NCBI GenBank assembly: GCA_019636345.1
Contig: JAHBXQ010000012.1
Coordinates: 1-64,000 of the forward strand
DNA from: Pirellulales bacterium
Lineage (GTDB): Bacteria; Planctomycetota; Planctomycetia; Pirellulales; Lacipirellulaceae
Direction of reading: 5' to 3'
DNA length: 64,000 bases
In this document: in pieces, positions 19,838-28,512 of the stretch
Layout of the letters: each line of letters starts with the position of its first letter
Numbering within the stretch: the stretch's first letter is position 1
Program-made: the position numbers and the translations under genes
The notes under the pieces: generated by a model
Told to the model about the DNA's origin: nothing
Databases searched by the model: none
What the model saw: only the letters and a program-made list of their open reading frames with translations

Positions 19838-19915
19838 CCGAGCCGCGAGGCGTCAGCCCGCGGAGCAGCGAAGTGTGCCGCCGGCCGCTCCGCGGGCTGA
19901 CGCCTCGCGGCTCGG
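19838..19915. repeat. Perfect 29-bp inverted repeat with 20-bp loop
   Basis: The left arm (19838-19866) starts ccgagccgcgaggcgtcagc and its right partner (19887-19915) ends with its exact reverse complement, 29 of 29 bases pairing around a 20-base loop. It sits between the DUF11 gene stop and the TolC gene start on the same strand. Very similar 'GCCGCGAGGCGTCAGCCC' palindromes are dispersed widely in planctomycete genomes. It could act as a terminator between the two genes, but no T-run follows, and REP-like mobile DNA is the better description. Confidence 0.85.
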
Positions 19916-19974
19916 GGGGAGGCAAACGTTGCGACCGGGGCGGTTTGCGCTTCGCGGGCCGACGGAAGGCTCTC

Positions 19975-22314
19975 TTACTGATCCGCGTACACGCGGGTGC
20001 TTTCTTCTTCGGTGAGCGGCTGTTGCAGGTCGTCCGAGCCGACCTGGACGCGCAAGCGTTGGTCGCCGGGGCTCACCGCTTGCACCGTGATGCGGAAAAT
20101 CGATTCGCCCCGCGGCGGCAGTTGCGGCAAGGGCGAGAAGGCGATGCGGTCGTTCTCGACCGTGTGGCGCGTCTCCCCCTCGGCGGTCAACACCCGCATG
20201 CCGGGGGTGAGCTGAGCCGCAACTTGCACGTTGGTCGCCGCCTTGGAACCTTGGTTGCGGACCCGGATTTCGTAGGTCGTCTTTCCGCCGACTTCGATCA
20301 GGTCCTCGAGGTCCGACACGTTGATCGTCAGCGCCGCGAGCCCCTCGACCCGCACCCGCGCCTCGGCCTCCGCCTCCAGCCCGCGGGCCGCTTTGGACTC
20401 GGTCTTGATCATGTGATCGCCCGGTTCGATCGGCAGCGCGACCAGCTCGACCGCGCCGCGCTCGTTCGCCGGCAACTCGGCCAAGCTCCAGTAGATGCTG
20501 TGGGTCGCCGCGTCGTACTCGCCCAGGTTGTTCGCGCTGACGAACTTGAGTCCCTTCGACAGGTGCGAGACGAGCTGCACGTCGTGAGCCGCGGCCGTGC
20601 CGGGGTTCTCGACGCTGACGGTGTACTTGGCGGGTCGTTCGAGATAGCGCATTTGCGGACCTTCGATCGACAGCTTCAAGTCGGGGGCGAGGATCTCGAA
20701 TTCGCAGCCGGCTTGGACTTCCAGGTTCGCGTCGGCTCGGGCGACCATCACGTTCTGCACGATGCCCGCTTGGGCCGCGGTGAGAACCAGCTCGATGGTG
20801 CGCGACTCGCCGGCCCGCAGCGTGCCGATTTCGTACTCCAGCGAGGGCCCCGCGTCGTGAATCACCGCCTCGGGGACGTTCTCCAACAGCATGACGCCGG
20901 TTGCGTCCCCTGTGCCGGGGTTCGAGACTTCGACCTGCACAAGGTGCCGCTCGCCGATCATCACCCGCGGCTGCGAGGCGAGCCGCAACGCAAGTTGCGG
21001 CCGCGTGCAACGGGCCCGCGCCGAGGCGTGGGCGGCAAACGTCACCGTGGCGACGCTCCCCAGTTCCCCTTCCTCGGCGGGGATGAGTTCCATTTCGACG
21101 AGCCGCTCCTCGCCCGCCGACAACGTCCCCAGGTCCCAGGCGACGTCGGCGCCCGCGACGCTCGCCCGCGGGGCGGTCCCGACGAGCTTCGTCCCCTGCG
21201 GAATTTGGTCATGGATCGTCACGCCATGGGCGGCCCGCTGGCCGACGTTCTTCACGCGCACCGCAAACGTGCACTTCTTGCCGACTTGGATCTCGTCGGG
21301 GCCGAGTTTCTGAATCGCCAAGGTCGGGGTCTGGGCCCCTTCGAGTCCGCGCTCGCCGGGGCGGCCGGTCCCCTCGGCCGTTTGGATGCCGGGGGTCGGG
21401 GTGAGCCCCGGATTGCCGGAGACCGCTCCGTACGGAGAATCCTGGCGACCGTCCCCTGGCGGCGACACGGGTGCGGCGCTCGCCAGATACGGGTTGGTCA
21501 CTTCGCGCGGCGTGGGAGACAGCGACCGGGCGTCGTCGGAGCCATAGGCGCCGGCCGTCGGCGTCGGCGTTGCAAGCGGCGCCGCAGCAAAGGCGTTCAT
21601 CGGCTCGGCGGTCGATTCAACGCCGTACGCCGCTGCGGGATCGTGCGGCGGCTCAGCGACCAGCGGCGCTTCGGTTGCAGGTTCCTCGACCGGCGTTGGC
21701 GTCGCGAAGGCGTTGGCGAATTGCTGATCGATGGGGGTGCTCGCGTACCGACCCGCGGCGACCGGGGCGGCGGCAGGAGGGGCCGTCGCTGCGGGGGCCG
21801 GCTCGCGGAAAGCGTTTCGGGCGTCGGGTTCGTCGCTCGGTTCGGCGAACGCCGAGTCGGGGATCGCGACGCGATTTCGCAGCGGATTGTCCTCCCCGGC
21901 GTTTTGGCCGCGGGCGACTTCGGGGGCCGTGTCCTCGGCCGTGCGAGATTGCGTCGAACCGACCGATGCGGACGCCGCGGCGTAGCGATCGCCGTAGCTG
22001 GCGGCGGCAAACGGATTGACGGGAGCAGCCGCAGCCGAGGTCGCTTCGACCGGCGCCCCGACGTAGCGGTTCTCGGCGGGCGCGAACCCGGCGTCGTAGC
22101 GCGGCGCGCTGCGGATCTCGTCGTCGCCGAACAGTTGGCGAACCCGCTCGCTGCTGACGCCGGATTGTTTCTCGGCGATCTGGGCGTCGGGCTGGCGTTG
22201 AGCGACGTAGCGGAACAGCCCCGCCCCGCCGCCGGTGAACAGCCCCAGCGACAAGGCCCACGGGGCGACGCGCCGCACCAACGAACGACGAACCGGCGTG
22301 ATCGTGACTTCCAT
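19975..22314 (-). CDS. DUF11-repeat surface protein
   Basis: A 779-residue protein. A basic start and one hydrophobic segment (VAPWALSLGLFTGGGAGLFRYV, about 16-38) anchor or export it. Residues ~40-330 are a Pro/Ala-rich linker. Four DUF11-type beta-sandwich repeats follow (approximately 335-450, 455-560, 565-670, 680-775), each with a NxGxxxAxxVxxxxxxPxG pattern, for example KNVGQRAAHGVTIHDQIPQG, SNPGTGDATGVMLLENVP, ENPGTAAAHDVQLVSHLSKG and RNQGSKAATNVQVAAQLTPG. DUF11 repeats make extended stalks on cell-surface proteins of planctomycetes and actinobacteria. It lies upstream of the TolC gene on the same strand with the 29-bp palindrome between, so joint transcription is uncertain. A structural surface role is inferred from the family. 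Confidence 0.87.
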   Translation of the reverse strand: MEVTITPVRRSLVRRVAPWALSLGLFTGGGAGLFRYVAQRQPDAQIAEKQSGVSSERVRQLFGDDEIRSAPRYDAGFAPAENRYVGAPVEATSAAAAPVNPFAAASYGDRYAAASASVGSTQSRTAEDTAPEVARGQNAGEDNPLRNRVAIPDSAFAEPSDEPDARNAFREPAPAATAPPAAAPVAAGRYASTPIDQQFANAFATPTPVEEPATEAPLVAEPPHDPAAAYGVESTAEPMNAFAAAPLATPTPTAGAYGSDDARSLSPTPREVTNPYLASAAPVSPPGDGRQDSPYGAVSGNPGLTPTPGIQTAEGTGRPGERGLEGAQTPTLAIQKLGPDEIQVGKKCTFAVRVKNVGQRAAHGVTIHDQIPQGTKLVGTAPRASVAGADVAWDLGTLSAGEERLVEMELIPAEEGELGSVATVTFAAHASARARCTRPQLALRLASQPRVMIGERHLVQVEVSNPGTGDATGVMLLENVPEAVIHDAGPSLEYEIGTLRAGESRTIELVLTAAQAGIVQNVMVARADANLEVQAGCEFEILAPDLKLSIEGPQMRYLERPAKYTVSVENPGTAAAHDVQLVSHLSKGLKFVSANNLGEYDAATHSIYWSLAELPANERGAVELVALPIEPGDHMIKTESKAARGLEAEAEARVRVEGLAALTINVSDLEDLIEVGGKTTYEIRVRNQGSKAATNVQVAAQLTPGMRVLTAEGETRHTVENDRIAFSPLPQLPPRGESIFRITVQAVSPGDQRLRVQVGSDDLQQPLTEEESTRVYADQ

Positions 22315-22487
22315 GACGACTGATCCCGATCAAGAACAAGCAGAACGACGCAATCGCCGCGGCTTCGTGCCGACGGCGCGTGGGCGCGGACGATCCGCGC
22401 GCACGGACTCACCAGGGGCGGTAAGTAGCAAACCCCTGCCGAGGCGAGAAGAGCAATCGCACGCGGCGAACAACCCGGCGGCAGGTA

Positions 22488-22610
22488 GTGATCCCATTTG
22501 CCAAACGGATGGGTGGCTGGGGTCGAACGAAGTGAGCCCCCAGCGGATTTCCTGGGGGCTCCGCTGAGCTGCGACCCCAGGCGCCCTTCCAAGGCCGCAA
22601 ATGGTATCAC
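22488..22610. repeat. MITE-like palindromic repeat, copy 1
   Basis: A 123-bp element with imperfect terminal inverted repeats (left gtgatcccatttgc, right gcaaatggtatcac; one mismatch in 14). Its inner part has ctggggtcgaacgaagtgag followed by a ccccag/ctgggg hairpin. It is nearly identical to the element at 43070-43192 and shares its core with the shorter one at 45396-45492. It lies between the divergent-facing neighbours at 22314 and 22699 and contains no gene. Just outside both ends is the string cccggcggcaggt, which could be a target-site-like duplication or part of a larger repeat unit. Confidence 0.85.
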
Positions 22611-22698
22611 GACCCGGCGGCAGGTCTCGCGGTGGACGTATTTCACCGCGGCGTGTGCAGAAATCGCAGTGGAGGACGTCGAGCGTCGTGAGGGTACG

Positions 22699-23895
22699 CT
22701 AGCGGGCAAGACTCCCAGGCCAAGCGACGTGAAAATGTCCGGGAGCCGCGTTTCGGCGTCTCCCGCTGAACCGCGTTGCTCGGCGCCCCCTGCGGTGCAA
22801 TCCGAAACGCAAACTCAGCAGGCCGCCGAGGATCGTCGCGGCGCCGGCGCCCGGTTCCGGCACGGCCGTCGCCGCGACGCTGGCGCCGACCGTCGCGCCG
22901 TAATGACGCTGCCAGGCGAGAAAGTCGGCCCCGTCGGTGGCGCCGCTCGCGTCGGCGTCTCCCGCGGCGGACAGGCCGAAGGCGTTGCGCCATATGGTCA
23001 GGTCGGCGGCGTTGACGGCGTAGTTGCCGTCGAAATCGCCGACCGGGGGGGCGAGCTTCGCCAGCGGCAGTTCTTGGAAGAACTGGCCGATGTACCGCAG
23101 GTGCTCAAGGTGGGAATCGCCGTCGGCGCCCGTGGCGCCCCAGAGTCTGAAGTTGCCCGAGACCGCCTGCCGGTAGAAGTTGAGCGTCCCCAGCCCGTTG
23201 TAGTTGACCGACTGGGGCGAGATTCCCAGCGACTGCAACAGCTCGTCGCCGCACTCGGCGGTGCTCTCGTAGGTGTAGGTGGGGACTTGCGAGTGGCTGA
23301 ACAGAAAGGTCTTCTGCCCGTTCTTGGCTTGGGCGGCGAAAGCCTTGTAGTCGACCATCTGCGAGTCGAGCGGCGTGCCGTCGCCCGCGGTCGTGGCGTA
23401 CAACGAATCGGCCGCCAGCAGGGCGTCGATCGTGCTGCGGTAGCTGGCCGACTTGAGGATCTCGCGAACCGCCCCGTAACCGGCGCTGAACGACGAGACC
23501 CCCAACTGATCCCAGGTCAGCGTGCCGGCAAAGTCGGTTTGGGCGCGGACTTTGGTCAGCGCCTCGTCCAGCAGCGTCTGAAACAGCGACGCGTTGGAGA
23601 ACGGCGTCGAGTACGCGCTCGACAGCCCGCTGTAGTTGACCGTGACGATGATCGAGTTGAGCCGGGCGTAACGCGCGTTGTTCCAGACGACCTGCTTGTC
23701 GCCGTGAAAGTGGACCAGCAGGTCGGCGACGTCTCCGGGCCGGTGCTGATAAGTGCTGGGGATGAACAACCGCCACGCCGAGTTCGACATGGCGATCTCG
23801 CGTCCCGAGGCGACGGGAACCTGCGCCGCGACAGGCCGGGTCGCAGCGGGCAGGACGAGAGTCGACAGTACGACGATGTCGCGAACGATCCGCAT
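22699..23895 (-). CDS. Secreted alpha/beta-hydrolase-like protein with dockerin repeats and PEP-CTERM tail
   Basis: A 398-residue protein. A signal peptide (VVLSTLVLPAATRPVAAQ) is followed by a hydrolase-like part with LLVHFHGDKQVVW, where an HG turn sits after a strand, and SFSAGYGAVREILKS, which looks like a nucleophile elbow with Ser in S-x-S-A-G. Residues ~285-335 contain two calcium-loop-like stretches (GDFDGNYAVNAADLTIWRNA and GDADASGATDGADFLAWQRH) of dockerin type I style. VPEPGAGAATILGGLL then marks a PEP-CTERM sorting signal recognised by an exosortase in the membrane. Unusually, about 26 further basic residues follow the normal end. I infer a surface-sorted hydrolase; the substrate is unknown. 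It is convergent with nothing and stands alone. Confidence 0.8.
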   Translation of the reverse strand: MRIVRDIVVLSTLVLPAATRPVAAQVPVASGREIAMSNSAWRLFIPSTYQHRPGDVADLLVHFHGDKQVVWNNARYARLNSIIVTVNYSGLSSAYSTPFSNASLFQTLLDEALTKVRAQTDFAGTLTWDQLGVSSFSAGYGAVREILKSASYRSTIDALLAADSLYATTAGDGTPLDSQMVDYKAFAAQAKNGQKTFLFSHSQVPTYTYESTAECGDELLQSLGISPQSVNYNGLGTLNFYRQAVSGNFRLWGATGADGDSHLEHLRYIGQFFQELPLAKLAPPVGDFDGNYAVNAADLTIWRNAFGLSAAGDADASGATDGADFLAWQRHYGATVGASVAATAVPEPGAGAATILGGLLSLRFGLHRRGRRATRFSGRRRNAAPGHFHVAWPGSLAR

Positions 23896-24045
23896 GACGG
23901 TCTCGCGGCCCGGAACAGGAACAAGGGGAGGCCCAAAACCGCCATTGTACTCGCTCCGGCGGCCAAAATCGCGGATTCGGCACGCCGTTTCAGCAGGACC
24001 GCAAAGTCGCTGGGCGGTTTGCCTTCATCCTTGCCAGGCGTTCCG

Positions 24046-25311
24046 CTATTGGCGGTCGACGTCGGCGTCGTCCACGATCAGCGGCTCGCCTTTGCCGGGC
24101 GAGACGCTGACGTTTCGCAGCGTGACGCCGCGGGCGTGACGGATCTCCAGCCCCGCGCGGGCCGACTCGATCCGCACGTTCTCGAGCAGGACGTTCTCAA
24201 GCGGACTCTCCGGCAGGCCGACCAGGAACCCTGCATCCTTGGTGCTCGTGGCCGTGAGATTGCGAATCGTGATGTTGCGATACTTGGGGGTCGTTCCGGT
24301 CACCGGCTGCGGCTTGTCGGTCGCGGGGATTTTGGGGTAGTAGCTGGTGATCGTGATCGCCCCGGCGACGTTCTTCATCGTGATGTTCTCGCAGAGGAGG
24401 TTCTCGACGGTCCCTCCACGTTTGCGATCGCTCTTGATGCGGATGCCGTTGTCGGTGTTCTCGAACGTGCAGTCGCGCACCACCACGTCCTTGACCCCGC
24501 CGACCGTCTCGCTGCCGATCGACATGCCGTGGCCATGCTTGAAGGTGCAGTCGGTCACGGTCAGCCCGTGGGCGGCGAATTCGCGTCCGTCGGCTCGTTT
24601 GCCTGACTTCACGGCGATGTTGTCGTCGCCGACGTCGATGAGGCACCGCCGGACGACGACGTCGACGCACATGCTGGGATCGATGGCGTCGGTGTTGGGC
24701 GCCCGTTCGGGGGCCAGGAACGTGGCGTCCTCGACGAGCACGCCGTCGCACTCGGTGGGGACGAAGTGGAACTTCGGCGCGTTCTGGATCGTCACCCCGC
24801 GCACGGTGAGGTTCTTCACCCGGGTGAGCACGATGAGATTGGGTCGCGGCAGGGTGTAGCCCGACTGCTTCTGCCGAGCTTCCTCGGCCGCTTGCCACCA
24901 CGCCTGACCGCCGCCGTCGATCGTGCCTTCGCCCTCGATGACGACGTCCTCGAGGTCTTTGCCGCCGAGAAAGGGATGGAACGCGTCGGGTTTGTCGGTC
25001 CGCTCGAACGCCGCTCGCTCGCTGGTCGCCAGCAGCGTGGCGCCCTGTTCCAACCGCAGCGTCGTCTTGGTGCGAATCGTCAGCGGCTCGCTGAGGTAAG
25101 TCCCCGGGGGGAGCAGCACCACGCCTCCCCCCGCCTTGCCGCAAGCGTTCAGCGACTCTTGCAGCGCTTGCGTGTCGAGCGTCTTTCCGTCGCCCGTGGC
25201 GCCGGCGTCGCGGACGTTGAAGACGTGCTGCGCCGCACACGGCGCAGCGAGGACGAGACACGCCAGCAAGCCAAACCCAAGCGGGGCCAGCAACTTGTTC
25301 ATCGTGGTCAC
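24046..25311 (-). CDS. Glycoside hydrolase family 28 (polygalacturonase-like)
   Basis: A 421-residue secreted protein with signal peptide (LLACLVLAAPCAAQ). It begins with the pectin-lyase-fold entry FNVRDAGATGDGKTLDTQAL and has all GH28 signatures in order: NTDAID (206-211), GDD (228-230), GHGMSIGSE (260-268) and RIK (291-293), providing the catalytic Asp residues, the His and the substrate-binding Arg/Lys. GH28 enzymes hydrolyse alpha-1,4 linkages of galacturonans by inversion on a right-handed beta-helix; the repeated N(I/L)T(V/I) turns of that helix are visible. Length fits the family. The neighbouring hydrolase-like PEP-CTERM gene suggests extracellular polysaccharide use. A related activity on rhamnogalacturonan or xylogalacturonan cannot be excluded. 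Confidence 0.93.
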   Translation of the reverse strand: MTTMNKLLAPLGFGLLACLVLAAPCAAQHVFNVRDAGATGDGKTLDTQALQESLNACGKAGGGVVLLPPGTYLSEPLTIRTKTTLRLEQGATLLATSERAAFERTDKPDAFHPFLGGKDLEDVVIEGEGTIDGGGQAWWQAAEEARQKQSGYTLPRPNLIVLTRVKNLTVRGVTIQNAPKFHFVPTECDGVLVEDATFLAPERAPNTDAIDPSMCVDVVVRRCLIDVGDDNIAVKSGKRADGREFAAHGLTVTDCTFKHGHGMSIGSETVGGVKDVVVRDCTFENTDNGIRIKSDRKRGGTVENLLCENITMKNVAGAITITSYYPKIPATDKPQPVTGTTPKYRNITIRNLTATSTKDAGFLVGLPESPLENVLLENVRIESARAGLEIRHARGVTLRNVSVSPGKGEPLIVDDADVDRQ

Positions 25312-25524
25312 CGGATCGCGAACAGCGAATTAAGGAGAGAGGACGACAAGCCGACGGCAGCGGCGTCAACGTCAGCCGCCGTCAGTCACGCCTTTCAGCA
25401 AAGCTGCCGGCACAGCGGACCGCAAGGGGGGCGCGAGCGAATCAGACGACTTGCGCGACGGTCGTGCGAAGAATCGTCTGAAGCGAGCCCCAGTTGCTGC
25501 GTTTTATGGGTCGTCCCCGTTCGC

Positions 25525-26985
25525 TCACCGCGGCAGCACGATGCGAAACCGCGCTCCCGGACGGCCGTCGTCAAGGACCGACAGCCGACCGCCGTGGGCT
25601 TCGACGACGCGCATGGCGATGGCCATTCCCAGGCCCGTGCCGCGCGCTTTGGTCGTGAAGAACGGCTCGAAGACGCGCCGCCGTTGCTCGATGGTCAGCC
25701 CCGGACCGTTGTCGGCAATCTCGATCTCGATCGCCTCTTTCTCCCCCAGCGTGGTCGGGCGCACCGCGATCGTCGCCTCGACCGGGTCGCGGCAGGCCGC
25801 CAGCGAGTTCTCGAAGAAGTTGCGAAACGCCTGCACCAAGCGGAATCGATCGATCCGGACGGCTGGGTAGGAATCGCCGATCTCCTCGACGAGTCGGCAC
25901 TGCCGCCCGGCACGCTGCGGGGCGAGCATCCCCCACGCCTCGCGCCACACGCCGGCCAGCTCCGCCTCGCGCAGCTCGACATGGATCGGCGCCGCGTAGC
26001 TGCGCACCTCGTCCAAGAGCGAGTTGAGTCCGTCGGTCGCCCGGGCGACGTCCCCCAAGAGCTCAGCCAAAGCGCCGTCCTCGCCGACGCGAAGTTGCGC
26101 CGAATCGAGCGCGATGTGAATCCGCTGCAGATAGTTGCGGCTCTCGTGGGCGAGCGTTGAGACCGTCTGCCCGATCATCGCCAGTCGCTCGGCCTGTTTG
26201 ACCTGGCGTTCGGCTTCCTTGCGCTCCGTGAGATCGCGGACGATTCCGGTGAAGAGGCGTTCCTCGCCGAGGTCGATTTCACTGATCGCCAAATCGATGG
26301 GGAACCGCTGGCCGCTCTTGCGCAGCCCCTCCGACTCGCGGCCGATGCCGATGATCCTCTTCTCGCCGGTCGACAGATAGCGCTGCAGGTAAGCGTCGTG
26401 CTCCGAGGCGTACGGCTCGGGCATGAGCAGCTTGACGTTATGGCCCACGACCTCGGCGGCCGCGTAGCCGAACATTTGCTCGCCGGCCGGGTTGATCGAG
26501 TGGACGATCCCGCGCTCGTCGATCGTGACGATCGCGTCGACCGCCGAGTCGAGGATCGCCCGGGTGTGGGCGGCGAGCGCAGGGCTGCTCGCCGCGGCGT
26601 CGACGTGGACGCAGACCCAACTCGACGGGGGCCCGGAGCCGTCCCCCAGCGGGGCGGCCCGCAGGTTGTAGGCGCGCCACGCCCCGTCGTGGCGACGATA
26701 GCGGAGCTCGGCGGTGAAGGGTTCGCCCGCGGCGATTCGCCGCTGCCACTCGTCGCACACCGACCCGCCGTCGGCGGCGGCGAAGGTCGCGTCGAGCCAG
26801 CCCCAACCGAGGGCGGCCTGGTCGCTGGCGCCGGTGAAACGTCGCCACTGCGGATTGAACCACTGGGCCGCGCCGTCGGGGCCGTGGGTCGACAGGAACA
26901 GGGGCAAGGGCCCGACGCCGGCAAGGGCCTCGACGACCTCGCCGACGGTGGCGGCAGATGAGGGGTGCGGCGGTTCAGGAGTCAT
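25525..26985 (-). CDS. FixL-like PAS sensor histidine kinase
   Basis: About 486 residues from the ATG at 26985. A first PAS domain (about 25-130) and a second (about 143-255) are followed by a kinase core. The second PAS reads LLMPEPYASEHDAYLQRYLS then TGEKRIIGIGRESEGLRKSG, which matches the heme PAS of FixL; His196 corresponds to the proximal heme ligand and Arg216 to the distal Arg that senses oxygen. The kinase part has an H-box with His280 (LAHESRNYL), an N-box (FRNFFENSLAA), a G1 box (DNGPGL) and a GTGLGMAIA box. No membrane segment is present, so it is a soluble sensor. The adjacent gene upstream encodes a Crp-like cyclic-nucleotide-binding domain. Its response-regulator partner is not adjacent. 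Confidence 0.88.
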   Translation of the reverse strand: MTPEPPHPSSAATVGEVVEALAGVGPLPLFLSTHGPDGAAQWFNPQWRRFTGASDQAALGWGWLDATFAAADGGSVCDEWQRRIAAGEPFTAELRYRRHDGAWRAYNLRAAPLGDGSGPPSSWVCVHVDAAASSPALAAHTRAILDSAVDAIVTIDERGIVHSINPAGEQMFGYAAAEVVGHNVKLLMPEPYASEHDAYLQRYLSTGEKRIIGIGRESEGLRKSGQRFPIDLAISEIDLGEERLFTGIVRDLTERKEAERQVKQAERLAMIGQTVSTLAHESRNYLQRIHIALDSAQLRVGEDGALAELLGDVARATDGLNSLLDEVRSYAAPIHVELREAELAGVWREAWGMLAPQRAGRQCRLVEEIGDSYPAVRIDRFRLVQAFRNFFENSLAACRDPVEATIAVRPTTLGEKEAIEIEIADNGPGLTIEQRRRVFEPFFTTKARGTGLGMAIAMRVVEAHGGRLSVLDDGRPGARFRIVLPR

Positions 26986-27126
26986 GGCCCGTATTGTAGC
27001 AGCCCGCCGCGCCCGATCGATCGGGGGGCTGCGAGACGGGAGGACGCGCAAGAGGAAGACGGAGGTTCGATCAGCTTGCCCCAGAGTCCAATCGTCCCAT
27101 GGTCCCCCTGGCCCGGCCCCGCCCCC

Positions 27127-27618
27127 TCAATCCGACTCCAGGACGAGGTCCGGCAACTGGGCGCCGCACAGGTCGAGCATTTGCAGCCGGGTCGCCATGA
27201 GACGCTCCTCGAGCACCTTGGCGGTCCGGCGCATGATTTCGAACCCGAACTGCGAATCCTGGGCGCAGAGTTCCAACAGGGCGTGTCCGTCGAATGCCAG
27301 CACGGTCGTCGGCTGCAGCGTGTGGGCGGTCGCCGAGAAGCGGTCGCTCTCCACGAGCGGCGACCAGCCCATCAGTTCGCCGTCGTCGACGGTCATCATC
27401 ATGCGGTGACCGGTGGCCGGGGTGCAGTTGGCGAGGGCCACTTTGCCGTGGACGATCAGGTAGACGTCCTTGGCGTCGTCGTACTCCTCGAAGATGGTCG
27501 TCTGGGCCGGGAACTTGGCGACCCGGGCGATGGCAGCCAGGCGGTCGAGCTGCGCTTCGCTCAGCCCGTGCAGGAAGTCGGCCTTGATAAGGGCCGCTTT
27601 GACGTCAATCGTGCTCAT
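27127..27618 (-). CDS. Stand-alone cyclic-nucleotide-binding (Crp-type) domain protein
   Basis: A 163-residue protein with one cNMP-binding fold: LHGLSEAQLDRLAAIARVAK, then the barrel with GELMGW and VESDRFSATAHTLQPTTV, then a C-terminal helix ERLMATRLQMLDL. The usual phosphate-binding cassette motif (G-E-x-x-x-x-x-R-A) is altered to GELMGWSPLVESDRFSATA, so ligand binding may differ from Crp. There is no helix-turn-helix, so it does not act as a DNA-binding regulator by itself. It follows the same orientation as the histidine kinase downstream (141 bp gap) and may form a signalling module with it. Function is unknown beyond the fold. Confidence 0.85.
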   Translation of the reverse strand: MSTIDVKAALIKADFLHGLSEAQLDRLAAIARVAKFPAQTTIFEEYDDAKDVYLIVHGKVALANCTPATGHRMMMTVDDGELMGWSPLVESDRFSATAHTLQPTTVLAFDGHALLELCAQDSQFGFEIMRRTAKVLEERLMATRLQMLDLCGAQLPDLVLESD

Positions 27619-27886
27619 GAGAGAAGGCCTCCAATCTCGGCCGGCCCGCGCCGGCTCCCACGCAGAGCCAAGCGGGCAAACCTACTGTTCTTTCGTCCGC
27701 AAATCTAGTTCCGCTTCGGCGTCCGACTTGGGATCCGTCTCGACCGCCTGGAGTTTGACGTCCCACTCGGCGCCGTCAGCTTACGTTCTCGTTATGCTCG
27801 TCGGCCCAATTCGACTTATACTGGCAACTGACAAGAGCGGGGCCCCGACTTGTCTTTGGTCGCCGCTTGTTCGTTCCGAGCCGTCG

Positions 27887-28438
27887 ATGAGTTCCGCCGT
27901 CATTCATATCAACCGCTATCCGAACCGGCGATTCTACTGCCGCTCCACGAGCGAGTACGTTTCGCTCGAGCGGATCGAGCAGTTTGTTCGCGACGGCGCG
28001 ACGGTCGAGATTCGCGACAGCCACACTCAGCAGGATATCACGCGGATCGTGCTGGCCCAGTTGCTTATCGAGCGGCAGCCGGAAAAGATCGCGCTGTTTC
28101 CGACGCCGATGCTCCACTTGCTGCTGCGGGCGAACGACCTGATGACGGACTTTCTGCGGAGCTACTTCCGCGATTCGCTGACTTATCTCGAGTATTTGCA
28201 GAAGCACGGGGCGACGGCCCGACTGTCGCAGCCGATTCACTGGCTGCAGTCGTGGTTGGAAGGAGCGGCCCGCCGAGCCGGGGTCGGCCCGGCCCCCGCC
28301 GGCGACGACGAACCTCCGCCCTCCGGCTCGCCCGCGGAACTGGCTGAGCGAATCGCCGAGTTGGAATCGCGCTTGCGGCGATTGGAGCATGGCGAACAAG
28401 AGGAGGACGGGGGAGACCATGGGACGAGGGGATTATAG
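27887..28438 (+). CDS. Polyhydroxyalkanoate synthesis regulator (PhaR-type N-terminal domain)
   Basis: A 183-residue protein starting at the ATG before SSAVIHINRYPNRRFYCRST. The first ~60 residues match the PHB/PHA accumulation regulator DNA-binding domain, which runs IKKYPNRRLYDTxTSxYITL and then EDITRxxLxQIIxE; here SEYVSLERIEQFVRDG and QQDITRIVLAQLLIERQ. The next segment (LLLRANDLMTDFLRSYFRDS LTYLEY region) resembles the second helical domain of PhaR. The C-terminus has a coiled-coil (ELAERIAELESRLRRLE). PhaR represses phasin and PHA genes and senses PHA granules. No PHA synthase is near, so its target here is not shown. A short minus-strand open frame (27682-27780) lies just upstream and is discussed in the findings. 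Confidence 0.88.
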   Translation: MSSAVIHINRYPNRRFYCRSTSEYVSLERIEQFVRDGATVEIRDSHTQQDITRIVLAQLLIERQPEKIALFPTPMLHLLLRANDLMTDFLRSYFRDSLTYLEYLQKHGATARLSQPIHWLQSWLEGAARRAGVGPAPAGDDEPPPSGSPAELAERIAELESRLRRLEHGEQEEDGGDHGTRGL

Positions 28439-28512
28439 AACCGGCGGGCGAGGCGAATTCTTGTCGGGGCGCGTCCTGCGTCGGGTCAGCCCTTCGCGCC
28501 GGCCCTCCCCCC

